Part shown: piece by piece, positions 23,460-34,112 of the stretch | Position numbering within the stretch: the first letter of the stretch is position 1 | Layout: each line of letters starts with the position of its first letter | Source of the DNA: Takakia lepidozioides | Taxonomy: Eukaryota > Streptophyta > Takakiopsida > Takakiales > Takakiaceae | Length of the DNA: 64,000 nt | Assembly (NCBI GenBank): GCA_030704615.1 | Contig: CM060733.1 | Location: 63,364,001 to 63,428,000 of the forward strand | Direction: 5' to 3' | The notes under the pieces: model-generated | The model's input: the letters and a program-made list of their open reading frames with translations, nothing else | Told to the model about the DNA's origin: nothing | Databases searched by the model: none | Translations under genes and position numbers: made by a program

Positions 23460-25379
23460 TGCACCCCGATTATTACTTTAAGACATCAAATAGATATTGA
23501 ACATGACGGTACACTATGACATCATAGATTGTCACATAGAATTTAAAGGTAGGAAAAAATAACTAGGCCAAGAAAAAGAAAATGAGGGTGCAATGTGTTG
23601 TCCATTGTATCATAACTCAGTCTTTTTATCAAATCAGTATATAAGATGTGATAGAAACACATTATATATGTGTATATAGAGGTCATTTATCTGCCAAATC
23701 CTTTTATGCACTTTCAATTGTCTCACTAGTTTTCTGTGTACAAACCAAAACGTCCTCCTCTACTTCGACTTCAACTCTCTCTTGCATTTTCATTTACAAT
23801 TTTATTCTTATTTCAATGAGTCTCTTTAGGCGTTTTAAAATAAATAAATAAAGAGGGGATGGAAGCCCTCACTAGCCTTGGAATTAGTACTAAAAGACGG
23901 CATTTCAGCTTTCTTTAACCCTCTATCTATTTATAAATGATTCCATGATCTTATGAAATCTAATTTTGACTTAATGTAATGAATGTGAGTTCTATCATAG
24001 GTAGATCAGTCAACTTACTCACTACTTCTTGAAGAATTTTGTTTTGCATCCTCTCTCCTCTTTTATTCTATCTACATTAGTCAAACAACATCTTATTAGT
24101 ACATTCTATCTATATTAGTGTTTTTATTTTTATTTTTTAAAATCTCAATCTCAGTACCTTCAATCTCCCTATATCAATGAAATGTTATAAACCATGTCAA
24201 TTATAATCCCAATAGTCAACAAATTCATTTCAATTAATCATCTTTCAATCTCATGTCACTGTAAATCTGTAACAACCTTAATCTTAATCAAATCAATTTA
24301 CTCAGTCGGTCAATCTCAATCTCCCTCTCAATCACTCGTTTTAAATATATTATTAATTAATTTATGTTTTTTAAATGTTTTAATGTTTTTTTTCCCTTTC
24401 CCTTGTATATTTTCAAGTACGTTTTACAAATATTAAAAGCTACTTGTTGTTCCCAATCATGATTCTAAAATAGCTATACATGTTACTAGTTGTTACAGTG
24501 TTGGATATTTCTCTTTCATTTTATTGTTTAAACGGTTCATTAGCATTTATAATCTTCTCTTATCTTCTCTATCTTTCAAATCTCTTCAATGCTAACTTTT
24601 GCAAATGCACCACAAAACTTCTGTTTTCATACATTTCTCCATTTCCCAAACCACAACTTTTTCAATCTTGATGCCGATAGCAATTGTGGATGTAGGTGGC
24701 GCATTGCATGCCAATTGAACCAAGCAATAACATATGGCAACCCTTTTTTCTTTTATCTCTTTTTTTATCTCGATTGATGCTAGTGCAAGTCAAACTAATT
24801 CCGTCGCTCATATCACATTTTAGTTTGCATTTAAGATTTAATTATAAAACATCATCCGTTCAATGATTGATAACAAATATATTGTGATGTTGTTTAACAA
24901 AAATAAATCGAGAACAACTATTATTACCCAAAAATACCGGGTATTACCATCCATTCCTACATCTATGTTGGTTACTACGTTAGTAGATCTTTTATCCTCA
25001 TTTTCTGAGGCATTGGCTCGAATGCCTGGACTCCAAAACGAGTTAGAATCCATTCCTAGGTCTTCACTTTTCTGATAATAATGCAATCAATTTTCTCCAA
25101 AAACACACCTTTATGCAGCGAAAATCTTCAATCTTGGCTCAATTTGGCCCAACACCTTGCCCAGTGGAACACAACGGTGATAATTCTTTATCTCATATTG
25201 ATAGTTGGTTGCAAAGCACAGTGCAAGCTGGTTTTTTCAATTGTGCAATTGATTATGGAATGATGGGTGTGGAACATCCATGCTCCTAAACTCCTCTGCA
25301 AAGCGAACGATGGTGTGGGATTTATTATCCATGTAATTTGCCTAGCTCCTTGATATTCATCATTGGGTGATTAGAGGTG
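23460..25379. other. AT-rich gene-free stretch
   Basis: Strongly AT-rich, with TC-rich runs on the plus strand. No supported gene, RNA or repeat. Confidence 0.4.
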
Positions 25380-25559
25380 CCTTAATATGATCGAGTGCCC
25401 AGATGACTGTTCTAAGTCCTCTGAACACTCGCTATTCTTTGATGAACATGACGCCTGGGAAGCAATGTGCCTTTTGATGGTTCTTTTGGATGCTTCGACC
25501 CCTCTTCCTAGTGATCTATAGTTTATGTGGTCAAATAACAAACTTCCCTCCTTCCTACT

Positions 25560-26450
25560 CGGTTGTTATTGTTCATCTATTGTTCATGTTCCTTGCAGGC
25601 TTGGTCGAGATGTAGTCCAGTTGGATCTATACTGCCTAAGTTCGACCATGCTCAAATCTCAATCTCCATCCTCCCTCCCTCTTTCAAGGTTCAAGGTAAA
25701 GGCCATCTCAAACTCAACCTATGCAAATTGAAAGTAGATGTGATTATATTGAAAGCGAGGGTGAAATGGTCTCTGAACGGCGAGAAAATGAACATGTATT
25801 TTTCACGAAAGCTAAACAACGCCAGATGGTTCATGCAATTCATGCCCTTCAAGCCGATAACCCCATACACATGCATCATTGGCTGCTGATATCGCTATAG
25901 CGCAATCTGACTGTCTTTTATCTATCCCCCCTCTTAACTCTGATTTGCAGCCGTCTGTGCTCAAGAGCCCTTCTCGGAAAATGAACTTGGTGCGACTGTG
26001 GACAATCTCGGTTCAAATAAGGTAGGTGCCGATCGAGTTCTTCAAGTCTTGTGGGTGGTTATTAAGGAGGATTTCATGGCCATGGCAAATGATGTGTTGT
26101 GCAAATGAGTTTTTCATTCCCAATTTTTGCAGGATCTAATCACCCTCATTTTCAGAAAAAGGTGATCGACAATTAGTATCAAACTATAGATCTATTATCT
26201 CGTTGAATTCCACTTACAAGGTCATTGCCAAAGCATTGGCTATGAGGCTGAAGGTCCTTCTTCCTTGCATTATCCGAGTAGAGCAAACCGGATTCCTCAA
26301 GCATCGAATGATTCTGGACAACATCATTTTTGTTCATGAAGCACTAACCCATGCGGAGATCTCTGATCAACCTTTAGCTTTCTTGATGCTTGATTTCAAA
26401 AAAGCTTTTGACAGTATGACCTAAAAGATGAAGTTTGTAGCTTCCGTAGC
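25560..26450 (+). pseudogene. LINE (non-LTR retrotransposon) pol fragment
   Basis: About 25,730-25,860 reads ILKARVKWSLNGEKMNMYF, the usual linker between the endonuclease and RT domains. About 25,990-26,110 reads VGADRVLQVLW in pieces. Then LITLIFRK is followed by a frame change and NSTYKVIAKALAMRLKVLLP, RVEQTGFLKHRMILDNI and LAFLMLDFKKAFDSMT, which are RT motifs including the first catalytic Asp. The YxDD region is missing because a different element begins at about 26,474. Confidence 0.85.
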
Positions 26451-26473
26451 TGGATCATTCTTAGAGTCACAAG

Positions 26474-26890
26474 CGACATACACTACAGGAAAAAGGGGGG
26501 GTTAGCGACGCCAACCGAGCCCCCAAGCTAGGCGCGGCGCTGGGCTTGCGACACCACCCTGCGGCCGGGGTGTCGCAATCCCCCACTGCGACGCCCAGCC
26601 GTCGCAAGGTGCGTCGCCGTGGGGGGTTGCGACGACTTTTTTTTTTCTTGCGACATCGGGGGGTCACAATGCCCCCCCCCCAAAAAAAAAAAAAAAAAAA
26701 AAAAAAACGTTGCGACGCCCCCCGGCGTCGCAAAAGCATCACTGGGGGCACCCAACGCTGCGACGGGGGTTGCAACGACGTCGCCACAGTGGTTTTGTTT
26801 TGTTTTTTTTTTTTTGTTTTTTTTGGGCCTTGCGGCCCCCAACGTCACAAAAGCATCGCTGGCGACACTATATTGTTGTCACTAGAAGGA
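26474..26890 (+). mobile_element. CACTA-like transposon terminus with subterminal repeats
   Basis: It begins CACTACAGGAAAAAGGGGG, a typical CACTA terminal inverted repeat start. About 400 bp follow in which GCGACGCC, GTCGCAA, TTGCGACG and GCGTCGC alternate in both orientations, as in CACTA subterminal regions. A poly-A/poly-C run at 26,671-26,707 and a poly-T run at 26,798-26,824 lie inside. No transposase and no opposite terminus (TTTTTCCTGTAGTG) were found, so this is an end fragment or a defective copy inserted in the LINE. Confidence 0.6.
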
Positions 26891-27756
26891 TTCGTGTCTT
26901 TTCCGATTCGACTAGGGTGCGACTGGGTGTCCGGAAGCACTATGGGAACTACTCAGGAGTAAACTTTACTACTGGACAGTCGTAAAAGACAATTTCATAC
27001 CACGGTGGTGGCATTCGTCGCGCACAGAAGTTGTATAAACAACACCGAGTTGGATGTCATTTTTCCGGAAATTTTTATTTTATGGGAAATAAAAATGAAT
27101 ATAAATCGCAATAATCCGGAGTGGTTTTAAGCACTAGAGAAACAACTCTAAGACTCAAAATCCGTATTCTTAATAAATTCAGTTTTTTATTTTCTAAGTG
27201 GGGTGAATATATAGTTGTTTGTACCACTCCTTTAACAACTAGGCATTCATCACACCCTTTCAAAGACGCAATTTCCGCAAGTGTTGTACGTGGAATTAAG
27301 TAATTGGGTTTCCCAGGATAGTCTGGACGCACATATAGATTTTGAATTCATGGTCAACTATCCAACTTGTCGGGTTGACCTAAAGTATTACACATGGCAT
27401 AGGACGTGGTCAGTTCTGTAACGTACGATCAAGGAGACAACACACTATGTGATTTAATCTCCGTCGTCGGATATTTCCAAATTGTGTGATAAAAAATGCA
27501 AGCTTAGCTCGAGCTCTCAAGAATGACTAGGTCCCTCTGATCTCTCTCCTACCTCATGTGAGTACATGCAATCTGTCCTCGCTATTGCTGTTCACCAAGA
27601 GATACACAGTCTATTTCATTCAAATCACCTCTGTCCGTGGAGGGCTTGTATCCAGCCATGTCCTCTCACTTTGATCTTATGAGAAGCCTCGCGTCATGAA
27701 GTGGATTAAAGGGCTTAGCTATGGAGCTGAGAGCGGCATCCCCTTGGCAGTGCGCA
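26891..27756. other. Gene-free stretch
   Basis: No domain-bearing frame, RNA gene or repeat recognised. Confidence 0.4.
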
Positions 27757-27759
27757 GGA

Positions 27760-27946
27760 GAAAAAAAGAAAAAAAGTATGACGCCTCCCAAAGGGAGCGT
27801 AACTTATGGTGTTTCTTCACCACAAGGGCTACTCCAGCTGAAAGGTGGAGTACACCTTCATGACACACCAGACTGTGGTTTGAACCCACAACCACCTCCA
27901 ATGTGCAAGTATGTGCCAATTACCACTGGGCTACATGTTGGTTGTC
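27760..27946 (-). mobile_element. tRNA-derived SINE (copy D)
   Basis: Same family as 9841, reversed. CGCAGGAG and CGCAGGGG flank it as a probable 8 bp target-site duplication with one difference. The tail is A-rich with G interruptions (AAAAAAAGAAAAAAAG). Confidence 0.85.
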
Positions 27947-28279
27947 ACGCAGGGGACGAAGACTGAGATGTGGGGTTGTAGGTATAGGTGTAATTAGCTG
28001 CTTGGAAGAGGATGCATCACAGCTTTTGGATTGTCGTCTCAATGCCTTTGTATTTAGTGGAGAGGGAAGGTCTGTGCTCCAAACTAAGGATGGGATCCTT
28101 TGGGCTCCAACCAGCCATTACTTGTGCAAGAGAGTTTAAAGACAAAAAGAACGGACGCCCTAATTCTGAAGTTGGGCTGTGTAGGACGGAAGGATATCAG
28201 GAAAGCTGAAGCATTACTATGATGAAGAGAGAGGAGTGCTTTGTGTACATTTTGTGTGGGGAGCATGACCTCTAGACTC

Positions 28280-29290
28280 CCTAAAGGAGGAAAGGGTGCA
28301 GGCATTGGAGACCTATAAGCAAATGATGCGGAAAGGGATAAAGCCAAACCTGGTCACGCTGGTTGGTATATGCAATGCGTGTGCAAGCCTGGCAGCCCTG
28401 CAAAAGGGCAAAGAGGTCCATGGTGACATCATCAAAGCTGGAATTGTACCAGATGTCATTCCGAACAATGTCATTCCGAACAATACCCTGGTGGACATGT
28501 ATGCCAAATGTGGCAGCATCGAAGCTGCGAAGGTACAGTTTGACAACATGGCTGAACGAGATATTGTCTCATGGTACACGATGATCGTAGGATATGGCCA
28601 GCATGGGTGCGAGATGAAGGCATTGGAGACATATGAGCAAATGTTGCGGGAGGGGGTGCAGCTTGACCGGGTCATGTTCATTTGTGTTTGCAATGCAAAC
28701 CTGGCAGCCCTGGAAAAGGGCAAAGAGGTCCATGGTGACATCATCTTGAGGCTAGAATTGTACCAGATGTCATTCTGAACAGTACCCTGGTGGACATGTA
28801 TGCCAAAGGGGGGAGCATTAAGGATGCAAAATGAGTGTTTGACAATATGGCTGATTGAAATCTGGTGTCCTGGAATGCGATGATTGCATGATATGCCAAG
28901 CATGGTTGTGATGTGTGGATGCCCTGCAACTGTTGAAAGAAATACAATTGGAAGGATTGAAGCTGGACAATATCAATTTTATATGTGTTCTCTCTGCATG
29001 TAGCCATGCCGGCCTAGTGGATGAAGGCAAATATTACTTCAACTAATTCCTGAGTCAAGATCATGGCATCACTCCAGCTGTGGAGCACTTTGGTTGCATG
29101 GTGGACCTTCTTGGCTGTGCGGGGCGATTGGATGAGGTAGAGGAGTTTATTAACAAAATGCCAATCAAACCAAACGTTGTGGTATATGGAGGGCCTTGCT
29201 TGGTGCTTGCAGAGTCCATTGCAATTTGGAGATGGCTGTGCGGCAACATCTATTCTCAAGTGGGATGAACAAGACGCCGCGACATAGTTT
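28280..29290 (+). pseudogene. PPR repeat pseudogene, third copy (least decayed)
   Basis: A frame open for 160 codons (28,296-28,778) contains ACASLAALQKGKEVHGDIIK, TLVDMYAKCGSIEAAKVQFD, NMAERDIVSW and QHGCEMKALETYEQMLREG, giving PLS-type PPR units in register. DVIPNNVIPNN shows a 12 bp internal tandem duplication. Downstream motifs continue in other frames with stops (AD*NLVSWNAM), ending with EHFGCMVDLLGCAGRLDEVE and INKMPIKPNVVVYGG at 29,080-29,190. There is no DYW domain. Confidence 0.85.
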
Positions 29291-29479
29291 GGGGCAATTT
29301 TGGCTGCAGAATATGCATGGTGGGTATCCACAAGGCACCAAGTTGGCAGTCATGTTTGCTTCCTTCTCCTTGCTGATCCAGGTTATGAACTCTGACTCTC
29401 GTTCTTCCTTCTTTTCCTTTCCCCATCCTTCATAATTTCCTTCATCCTTCGTTCCTCTTGAAAATCTTGCTCCTGAAAA

Positions 29480-29640
29480 AGTAAAGTACAAAAAAGTATG
29501 ACGCCTGCCGAAGGGAGCGTAACTTATGGTGTCTCTTCACCTCAAGGGCTACTGCCTTCCAGCTGAAAGGTGGACACCTTCATGACACACCAGACCGTGG
29601 TTTGAACCCACAATTACCACTGGGCTACATGCTGGTTATC
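29480..29640 (-). mobile_element. tRNA-derived SINE (copy E, internally deleted)
   Basis: Same family, reversed, lacking about 25 bp between the A and B boxes. CTTGCTCCTGAAAA is repeated exactly at 29,466-29,479 and 29,641-29,654, a 14 bp target-site duplication. Confidence 0.92.
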
Positions 29641-29743
29641 CTTGCTCCTGAAAATTGTTGACCCTTGTTTTGCTTACTCTCCTTCTCATGTTCACTCATC
29701 CGCTCTTGTACTGTGTCACAAGGCTGGTGCTCATCCTTCCTGA

Positions 29744-30163
29744 TTACCTTTGATGGCATTGGTGCCATGTTGATATAGTGGCCTCAACATCACTTATCCC
29801 ATTCTGACCTCTAATGTTCATGACTCCCCACAAGGCTCCTATGATAAACATTTTTTGCTCCATGCTTGCCTCTGCCCTTGTCTCGTCAAATTTTCCTTCC
29901 TTATACAGCTGCAATCGCCTCACTTGCTGCAATATTCCCTTCTTTATGTCTCTTGTGGACACCATATTAGTGTTTGTTTTGCTGTCCCTTTTTCTGTCTG
30001 TCTCCATGTTACTGATATGCGCATAGGACACCTTCTTTGTCTTAAACTCATAATTTTGCTGCTGCCTCCAAACATTCCAAATTGTTGTCATTGATGTTGA
30101 TGTTGGCTTATGAGTATTATTGTCTCCGTTGCTACTTTCGGGCCACACAAAGGTTGCTCCCAA
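29744..30163 (-). CDS. Unrecognised ORF, 139 codons
   Basis: The frame is open and has coding-like, charged composition (TIWNVWRQQQNYEFKTKKVS, KKGILQQVRRLQLYKEGKFD). I recognise no domain. It sits between a SINE and a truncated retroelement, so it may be a remnant of a retroelement ORF or a captured exon. Upstream minus-strand sequence also reads as partly coding in broken frames. Confidence 0.3.
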   Translation of the reverse strand: MGATFVWPESSNGDNNTHKPTSTSMTTIWNVWRQQQNYEFKTKKVSYAHISNMETDRKRDSKTNTNMVSTRDIKKGILQQVRRLQLYKEGKFDETRAEASMEQKMFIIGALWGVMNIRGQNGISDVEATISTWHQCHQR

Positions 30164-30696
30164 ATCTTGTGTGTTGCCCTTGTTCTTTCAACTCCTGTTG
30201 CTGACTTTTGAATATTGTCCTCCATTTTGCATAATCTCAACTCCCCGTCCACGTTGGCCCCACACTTTTTTGCTTGTTGCCTAATTTATGAGATTCTTAA
30301 TGAATCTGATCACATGTTTTGTGGATAGCTCCTGCCACCTCCATGTGGTTTGTAGCATTTCTGCCTAGTCCTTTGCTCTCCTTCTTTTTCACTCTCCTTA
30401 CTGCATGGACAATTCAGTTCTGCCCCCACGTTTTCAGACCTCCCGCGATCATCCCTCGATTGCACAACCCTTGCTCCATGTGAGCTTTGCCCTCCCTTTT
30501 TGTGTTTTTTGCCGGCATTTCCTCCTTTGCTATTTGTGTTCCTTGGACAGTTTTCAGCTCTTCACCACATCCTAGTGGGTCGTACATGCTAACCCCTTCT
30601 TTTATCTGTTTGTTGTCTAGGGGAAACTACTGGTTTAGAGCATACCTCTCGCTTCCTCTCTGCACAAATTTGGATAGTATTACTCAGCGGCTCTGC

Positions 30697-31890
30697 TTGT
30701 CCGCCTCCTTGATCGGCAAATGGTGATATCCGGACCGCAAGTCCAAAGTGCTAAAGACCTTGGCATGCCCAATGGCATTAAAGATCTCCTCAGGTGTGGG
30801 CATGGCGTACTTATCGGACTTGGTCTGACGATTTACAGGTCGGTAATCACCGCACATACGTCTCTCTGTCCAATTGCCATAGACATCCTTCTTGGCTGGC
30901 ATCACCGTGGCTGAAGCATACTCTCCACCAGAGAGCTCCACCAAACCAGCCTCCCAGAGATCTTGAGTCCTCATCTGAATCAAAGACCTCTCCATGTCAC
31001 TGTATCTATAGAGTCTCCGAAAGATTGGCGTGTCCATGGCCAACTCAATACGAATCTCCTGACCCTTCAGTGCTCCCAAATCCTTCAAACTGAAGGCAAA
31101 GCAATTCCTGTAAGCCCTCAGGAACCACCGTATACGTCGTCTCTCTCCTCCAGTGACAATGGGTCCAATGTCAGGCTCCCAATTGTCCTCCGTAACCACA
31201 ACCTTAAGTCCAACAGACTTAGAGGTAGGAGACGCGTCCCGTGGTTGCTATGCCGCAACCTCATGTGCAGTACTCCCTGCCTGCTCAGTCAATGACAAGG
31301 CCTCATCTTGCCCCATCATCTCATCCTTGAGGACCTCCTCAACCCGAGAAGAATCCCCAACCTCATCCATCACAGCCGCCTTGGTTGCCAACTCCCTCTG
31401 AACCTCGAGCACCTCCCACGTGTGCCATGGATGTCTACACCCCGTGGTCCTCACCGGCTCACCCCCACTCACTGCCTGTACCGTCTCGGTAGGCAGAGAG
31501 ACCGTCAAGGGAAGTGCACTCTGCACTCTACGTTGCTCAGCCATAGCCAAGCTGATAATCCAGGTCAAGCAATTTAGATCCATCGCTTGCCCCAACACCT
31601 GACGACGTGATGCCTCAGTAAGAGAAGGCACCGCCGTGGTCCCAGTGGAAAAACCCATAGCCCGCTCTCGCTCGTCGGCATTCGGCTCCACTAACTGCTG
31701 CAACTGAGCATCCCACAGGAGGCCAGGTCCACTATCCCGGAAAGCATGCGATCCTGGGAAGCTGAGCAGTGTAGGTAGTGCTGCTCGTGGTTGACCCACC
31801 TTGTTGACCATTGCCAAAGGCGAACGGTCATCGTGTCTCACACACTGAGACTGCCTCCCTGTGTCCAAGATGCTATCAACTATGAGGTGT
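30697..31890 (-). pseudogene. DNMT retroelement copy 3: linker and truncated reverse transcriptase
   Basis: This continues in the same reading frame as the methyltransferase to its right. A linker with SHAFRDSGPGLLWDAQLQQL and EPNADERERAMGF precedes the RT, which reads FLRAYRNCFAFSLKDLGALK, SGGEYASATVMPAKKDVYG, RRMCGDYRPVNRQT, and ends just after FSTLDLRSGYHHLPIKEADK. The YxDD catalytic motif, RNase H and integrase are missing because the element stops at about 30,697. One TAG (31,248-31,250) interrupts the frame. It matches copy 2 (47,223-47,730) closely. Confidence 0.88.
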
Positions 31891-31895
31891 GCTGG

Positions 31896-32850
31896 TCACT
31901 GCGCCCCATCAAATTCACGCTTAAGCAGTGTGGGTGGCATCAAATTAGTCCACCATAGCCGTGGACGATGAGCCCGTGACCCCACTGCAGCTGCATCCAG
32001 CAACACTGCTGACCCAAGCCACGACCGGACTTGATGCACACTGGCCATCACCCTGGCCCAAGAATCGCCCATCAGTGGCACATTCTCCAAGATGTATGTT
32101 GGAGATACAGCCTGATGAAGCTGTAACTGGCGCAAAACCCGCACCATCTCCCAAAACAGACCCGACCTCGAGTCTCGCAATCCATTGCCATGCCCGGCTG
32201 ATGAATGCCCTTGGCAGGGCCAACTTGCCACTACCAAATCAATGGAGCCAACCCGCTCCAAATCCTGCGCCCCCAGCAAAGAGATGTCTACTGACAAGGC
32301 TTGCTGATATCCACGAACCGCAGACACCGAGAACAACTCAGGGTACTGCTGCACCAACTGAGTAACATGACGGAGTGAGACGTGTCGTGCAGTCTCATCC
32401 CTCTCCACATACAAGTAACGTCGTACTCGTACACCTGCCTGTAGAACAGCAGCCAACCTGGTGCTGATCCCGCCAAACAAGTCCAAAAGGCAAATGTCTT
32501 CATCCGGATGCTGCCACACGATCGGTGTGGTGTCCAATGGTGACAACTGAGGTGGTTCTGGTGTAATCCCCACATTGTCCTCCTCTCCTGTCGGTACAAA
32601 AGCCTCTACCCAGGCTTGTTGCACACGACAATCAGCAACCCGCTGCAAATCCTTGCTCGAGCCCCACAATGGAGTGTGAGCAACCATGGCAGGCAACTCT
32701 GCCATACCATACATGTCATCCTGCTCTCTCGGAGGTGACACATCCTCTGAATGAGTGTTGTCATCCAACAACTCTCTAGGCCAAGTTGTCGTGCACCTAA
32801 GCATCGTGCCACAACATACATCGCTGTCCACCATACATTCTAAGCACACG
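31896..32850 (-). CDS. Cytosine-5 DNA methyltransferase domain inside Ty3/gypsy pol (copy 3)
   Basis: This domain would add methyl groups to cytosine in DNA. The open frame has C5-methyltransferase motifs in normal, non-permuted order: motif I CLLDLFGGISTRLAAVLQAG, motif II-like YLYVERDE, motif IV SWPCQGHS with the catalytic Cys (codon near 32,211), motif VI YILENVPLMGD, and motif VIII GSRAHRPRLWWTNL. The order and the wording of motif I resemble DNMT3 rather than the permuted plant DRM enzymes. Protease-type sequence precedes it and RT follows in the same frame, so it is part of the pol polyprotein. The frame ends at TGA 31,896-31,898, where copy 2 has an Arg codon, so the stop is probably secondary. 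Of the three copies this is the only one whose methyltransferase is uninterrupted. Confidence 0.9.
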
Positions 32851-32872
32851 ATCCTAGAAAGCTATGCCACAA

Positions 32873-33240
32873 TGATAATGGAAGTGAACACACAATGGAA
32901 ACACTCCACTCATGAATCCACTCATTCACATAAACTAAGTCAAGCCAAAGGCACCTTTGCTAAAGGAATCCACCCTACAAAGCCCTCACCACACTCCTTC
33001 TCAATATCTAGAGCTATGGAGGTGGGAGAGGCTCATGGAGGCTCAACTACAAGAAGATGAGCCCTCGTCAACACTCACAAGGGGAAAACCCATCCTCATG
33101 TCCCAAGTGAGGTTTGACACCTCACTTGGCATGTGAGACCAAATGAAGTCCCAACACACAAAATACAAATATAAATGTCCAAAATGTCATAGTTAACTAG
33201 AAGTAGGTAATTCTAGTTAACCATGACTAAAACCATGACA
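32873..33240 (-). repeat. 368 bp LTR-like block (TG...CA), inverted copy
   Basis: Read on the minus strand it starts TGTCATGGTTTTAGTCATGG and ends CACTTCCATTATCA. It is about 97% identical by eye to 40,022-40,389 on the plus strand. It interrupts the DNMT retroelement just upstream of the methyltransferase and is flanked by two near-identical 88 bp pieces (33,243-33,330 and about 32,785-32,872). Confidence 0.75.
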
Positions 33241-33242
33241 GC

Positions 33243-33330
33243 TGTCGTGCACCTAAGCATCGTGCCACAACATACATCGTTGTCCACCATACATTCTAAG
33301 CACACAATCCTAGAAAGCTATGCCACAATC
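33243..33330 (-). repeat. 88 bp duplicate of retroelement sequence
   Basis: Nearly identical to the sequence on the other side of the 368 bp block; both contain GGCATAGCTTTCTAGGAT and GATGCTTAGGTGCACGACA. This is far too long for an LTR target-site duplication, so it points to recombination or gene conversion around the insertion. Confidence 0.7.
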
Positions 33331-33357
33331 GCCCCCCTAGCTGGTGATTAGGTCCCT

Positions 33358-33588
33358 CTAACACCGGATAGCTGACAAGTATCTTGAAATCTCCTGCTGG
33401 AGCTTCAGTTTGGCCATGCGAGAGGTTGGATGCCGCCCGTAGTACAAAGCCTTCAGCTTCCGCCGCGGTCTGGATGTGGGTTTTCTCTCAGGAGAGCCAC
33501 GCCCTTCTCCACGCGGCATAAGTCCCATCAAAAGAAAAAGTCTCCCGCAGTATGCGTGGGTACATGCCTCGAATAGAACTTCATCCAA
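33358..33588 (-). pseudogene. Decayed first-exon-like piece of the ParB-methyltransferase gene (second module copy)
   Basis: The minus-strand frame reads RPRRKLKALYYGRHPTSR and LKLQQEIS. It closely matches RPRRKLRKLYFGRKP and LQEEIA at 58,171-58,317, upstream of the ParB-methyltransferase gene. Its position, divergent from a transposase copy, is also the same as there. The rest of that gene is absent here, cut off by the retroelement to the left. Confidence 0.6.
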
Positions 33589-33773
33589 GCGTCACATCAG
33601 GTGTCGAAGGCGTATCCGGGAAGCAAGAGCGGAATCCCTATGGAACATCCTGTTTAAAACCGACGGCGGACGACATTTAATGCGCAACTGCGCCATTAAA
33701 TGTTGCAGGTATGGAGGTCGGTCACAGGCGCCGACTGGTCCACCCTCCCCCCGAGACTTCATCAATCGCCCGT

Positions 33774-34112
33774 TGGATGGAAAAAACGGCGCCGAATTTC
33801 CATCTAGCGGATGAAGTAGGACGCAACGTGGCCCTCCCTCCGCCCGAACCGTTCTCATCCAGGAGACGCCGGATGAAAACCGGCACCGAATGTCCATCCT
33901 GCAGGTAATTCGGTCCACCTCATCGATGTCTTTAGCGGACGAGAATGGTGGGAATAACGTGCCAAAAGTGGCCTGCAGGTAAAAAACTCCAAGTTTAGTG
34001 TGTAACCAGACAAAAAAACGCGAAAAACTTGATGCAACGACTAAAATTTGTTGATGAAGGGCCGATACGTGCGTCTGTGGATGGAAATTTGGCGTCGTTT
34101 TTCCATCCGGGG
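33774..34112. repeat. Three decayed palindromes of the GGAAAT/ATTTCC family
   Basis: Imperfect palindromes are centred near 33,790 (GGCGCC centre), 33,885 and 34,095. Each has the GGAAA...TTTCC half-site layout found in the 52-60 kb region. They lie between the divergent exon-like piece and the transposase copy, the same place as the large array in the main element. Confidence 0.55.

Noticed and set aside
31896-32850. Plant DRM-type methyltransferase
   Set aside because: DRM enzymes have circularly permuted motifs; here motif I precedes IV, VI and VIII in the normal order.
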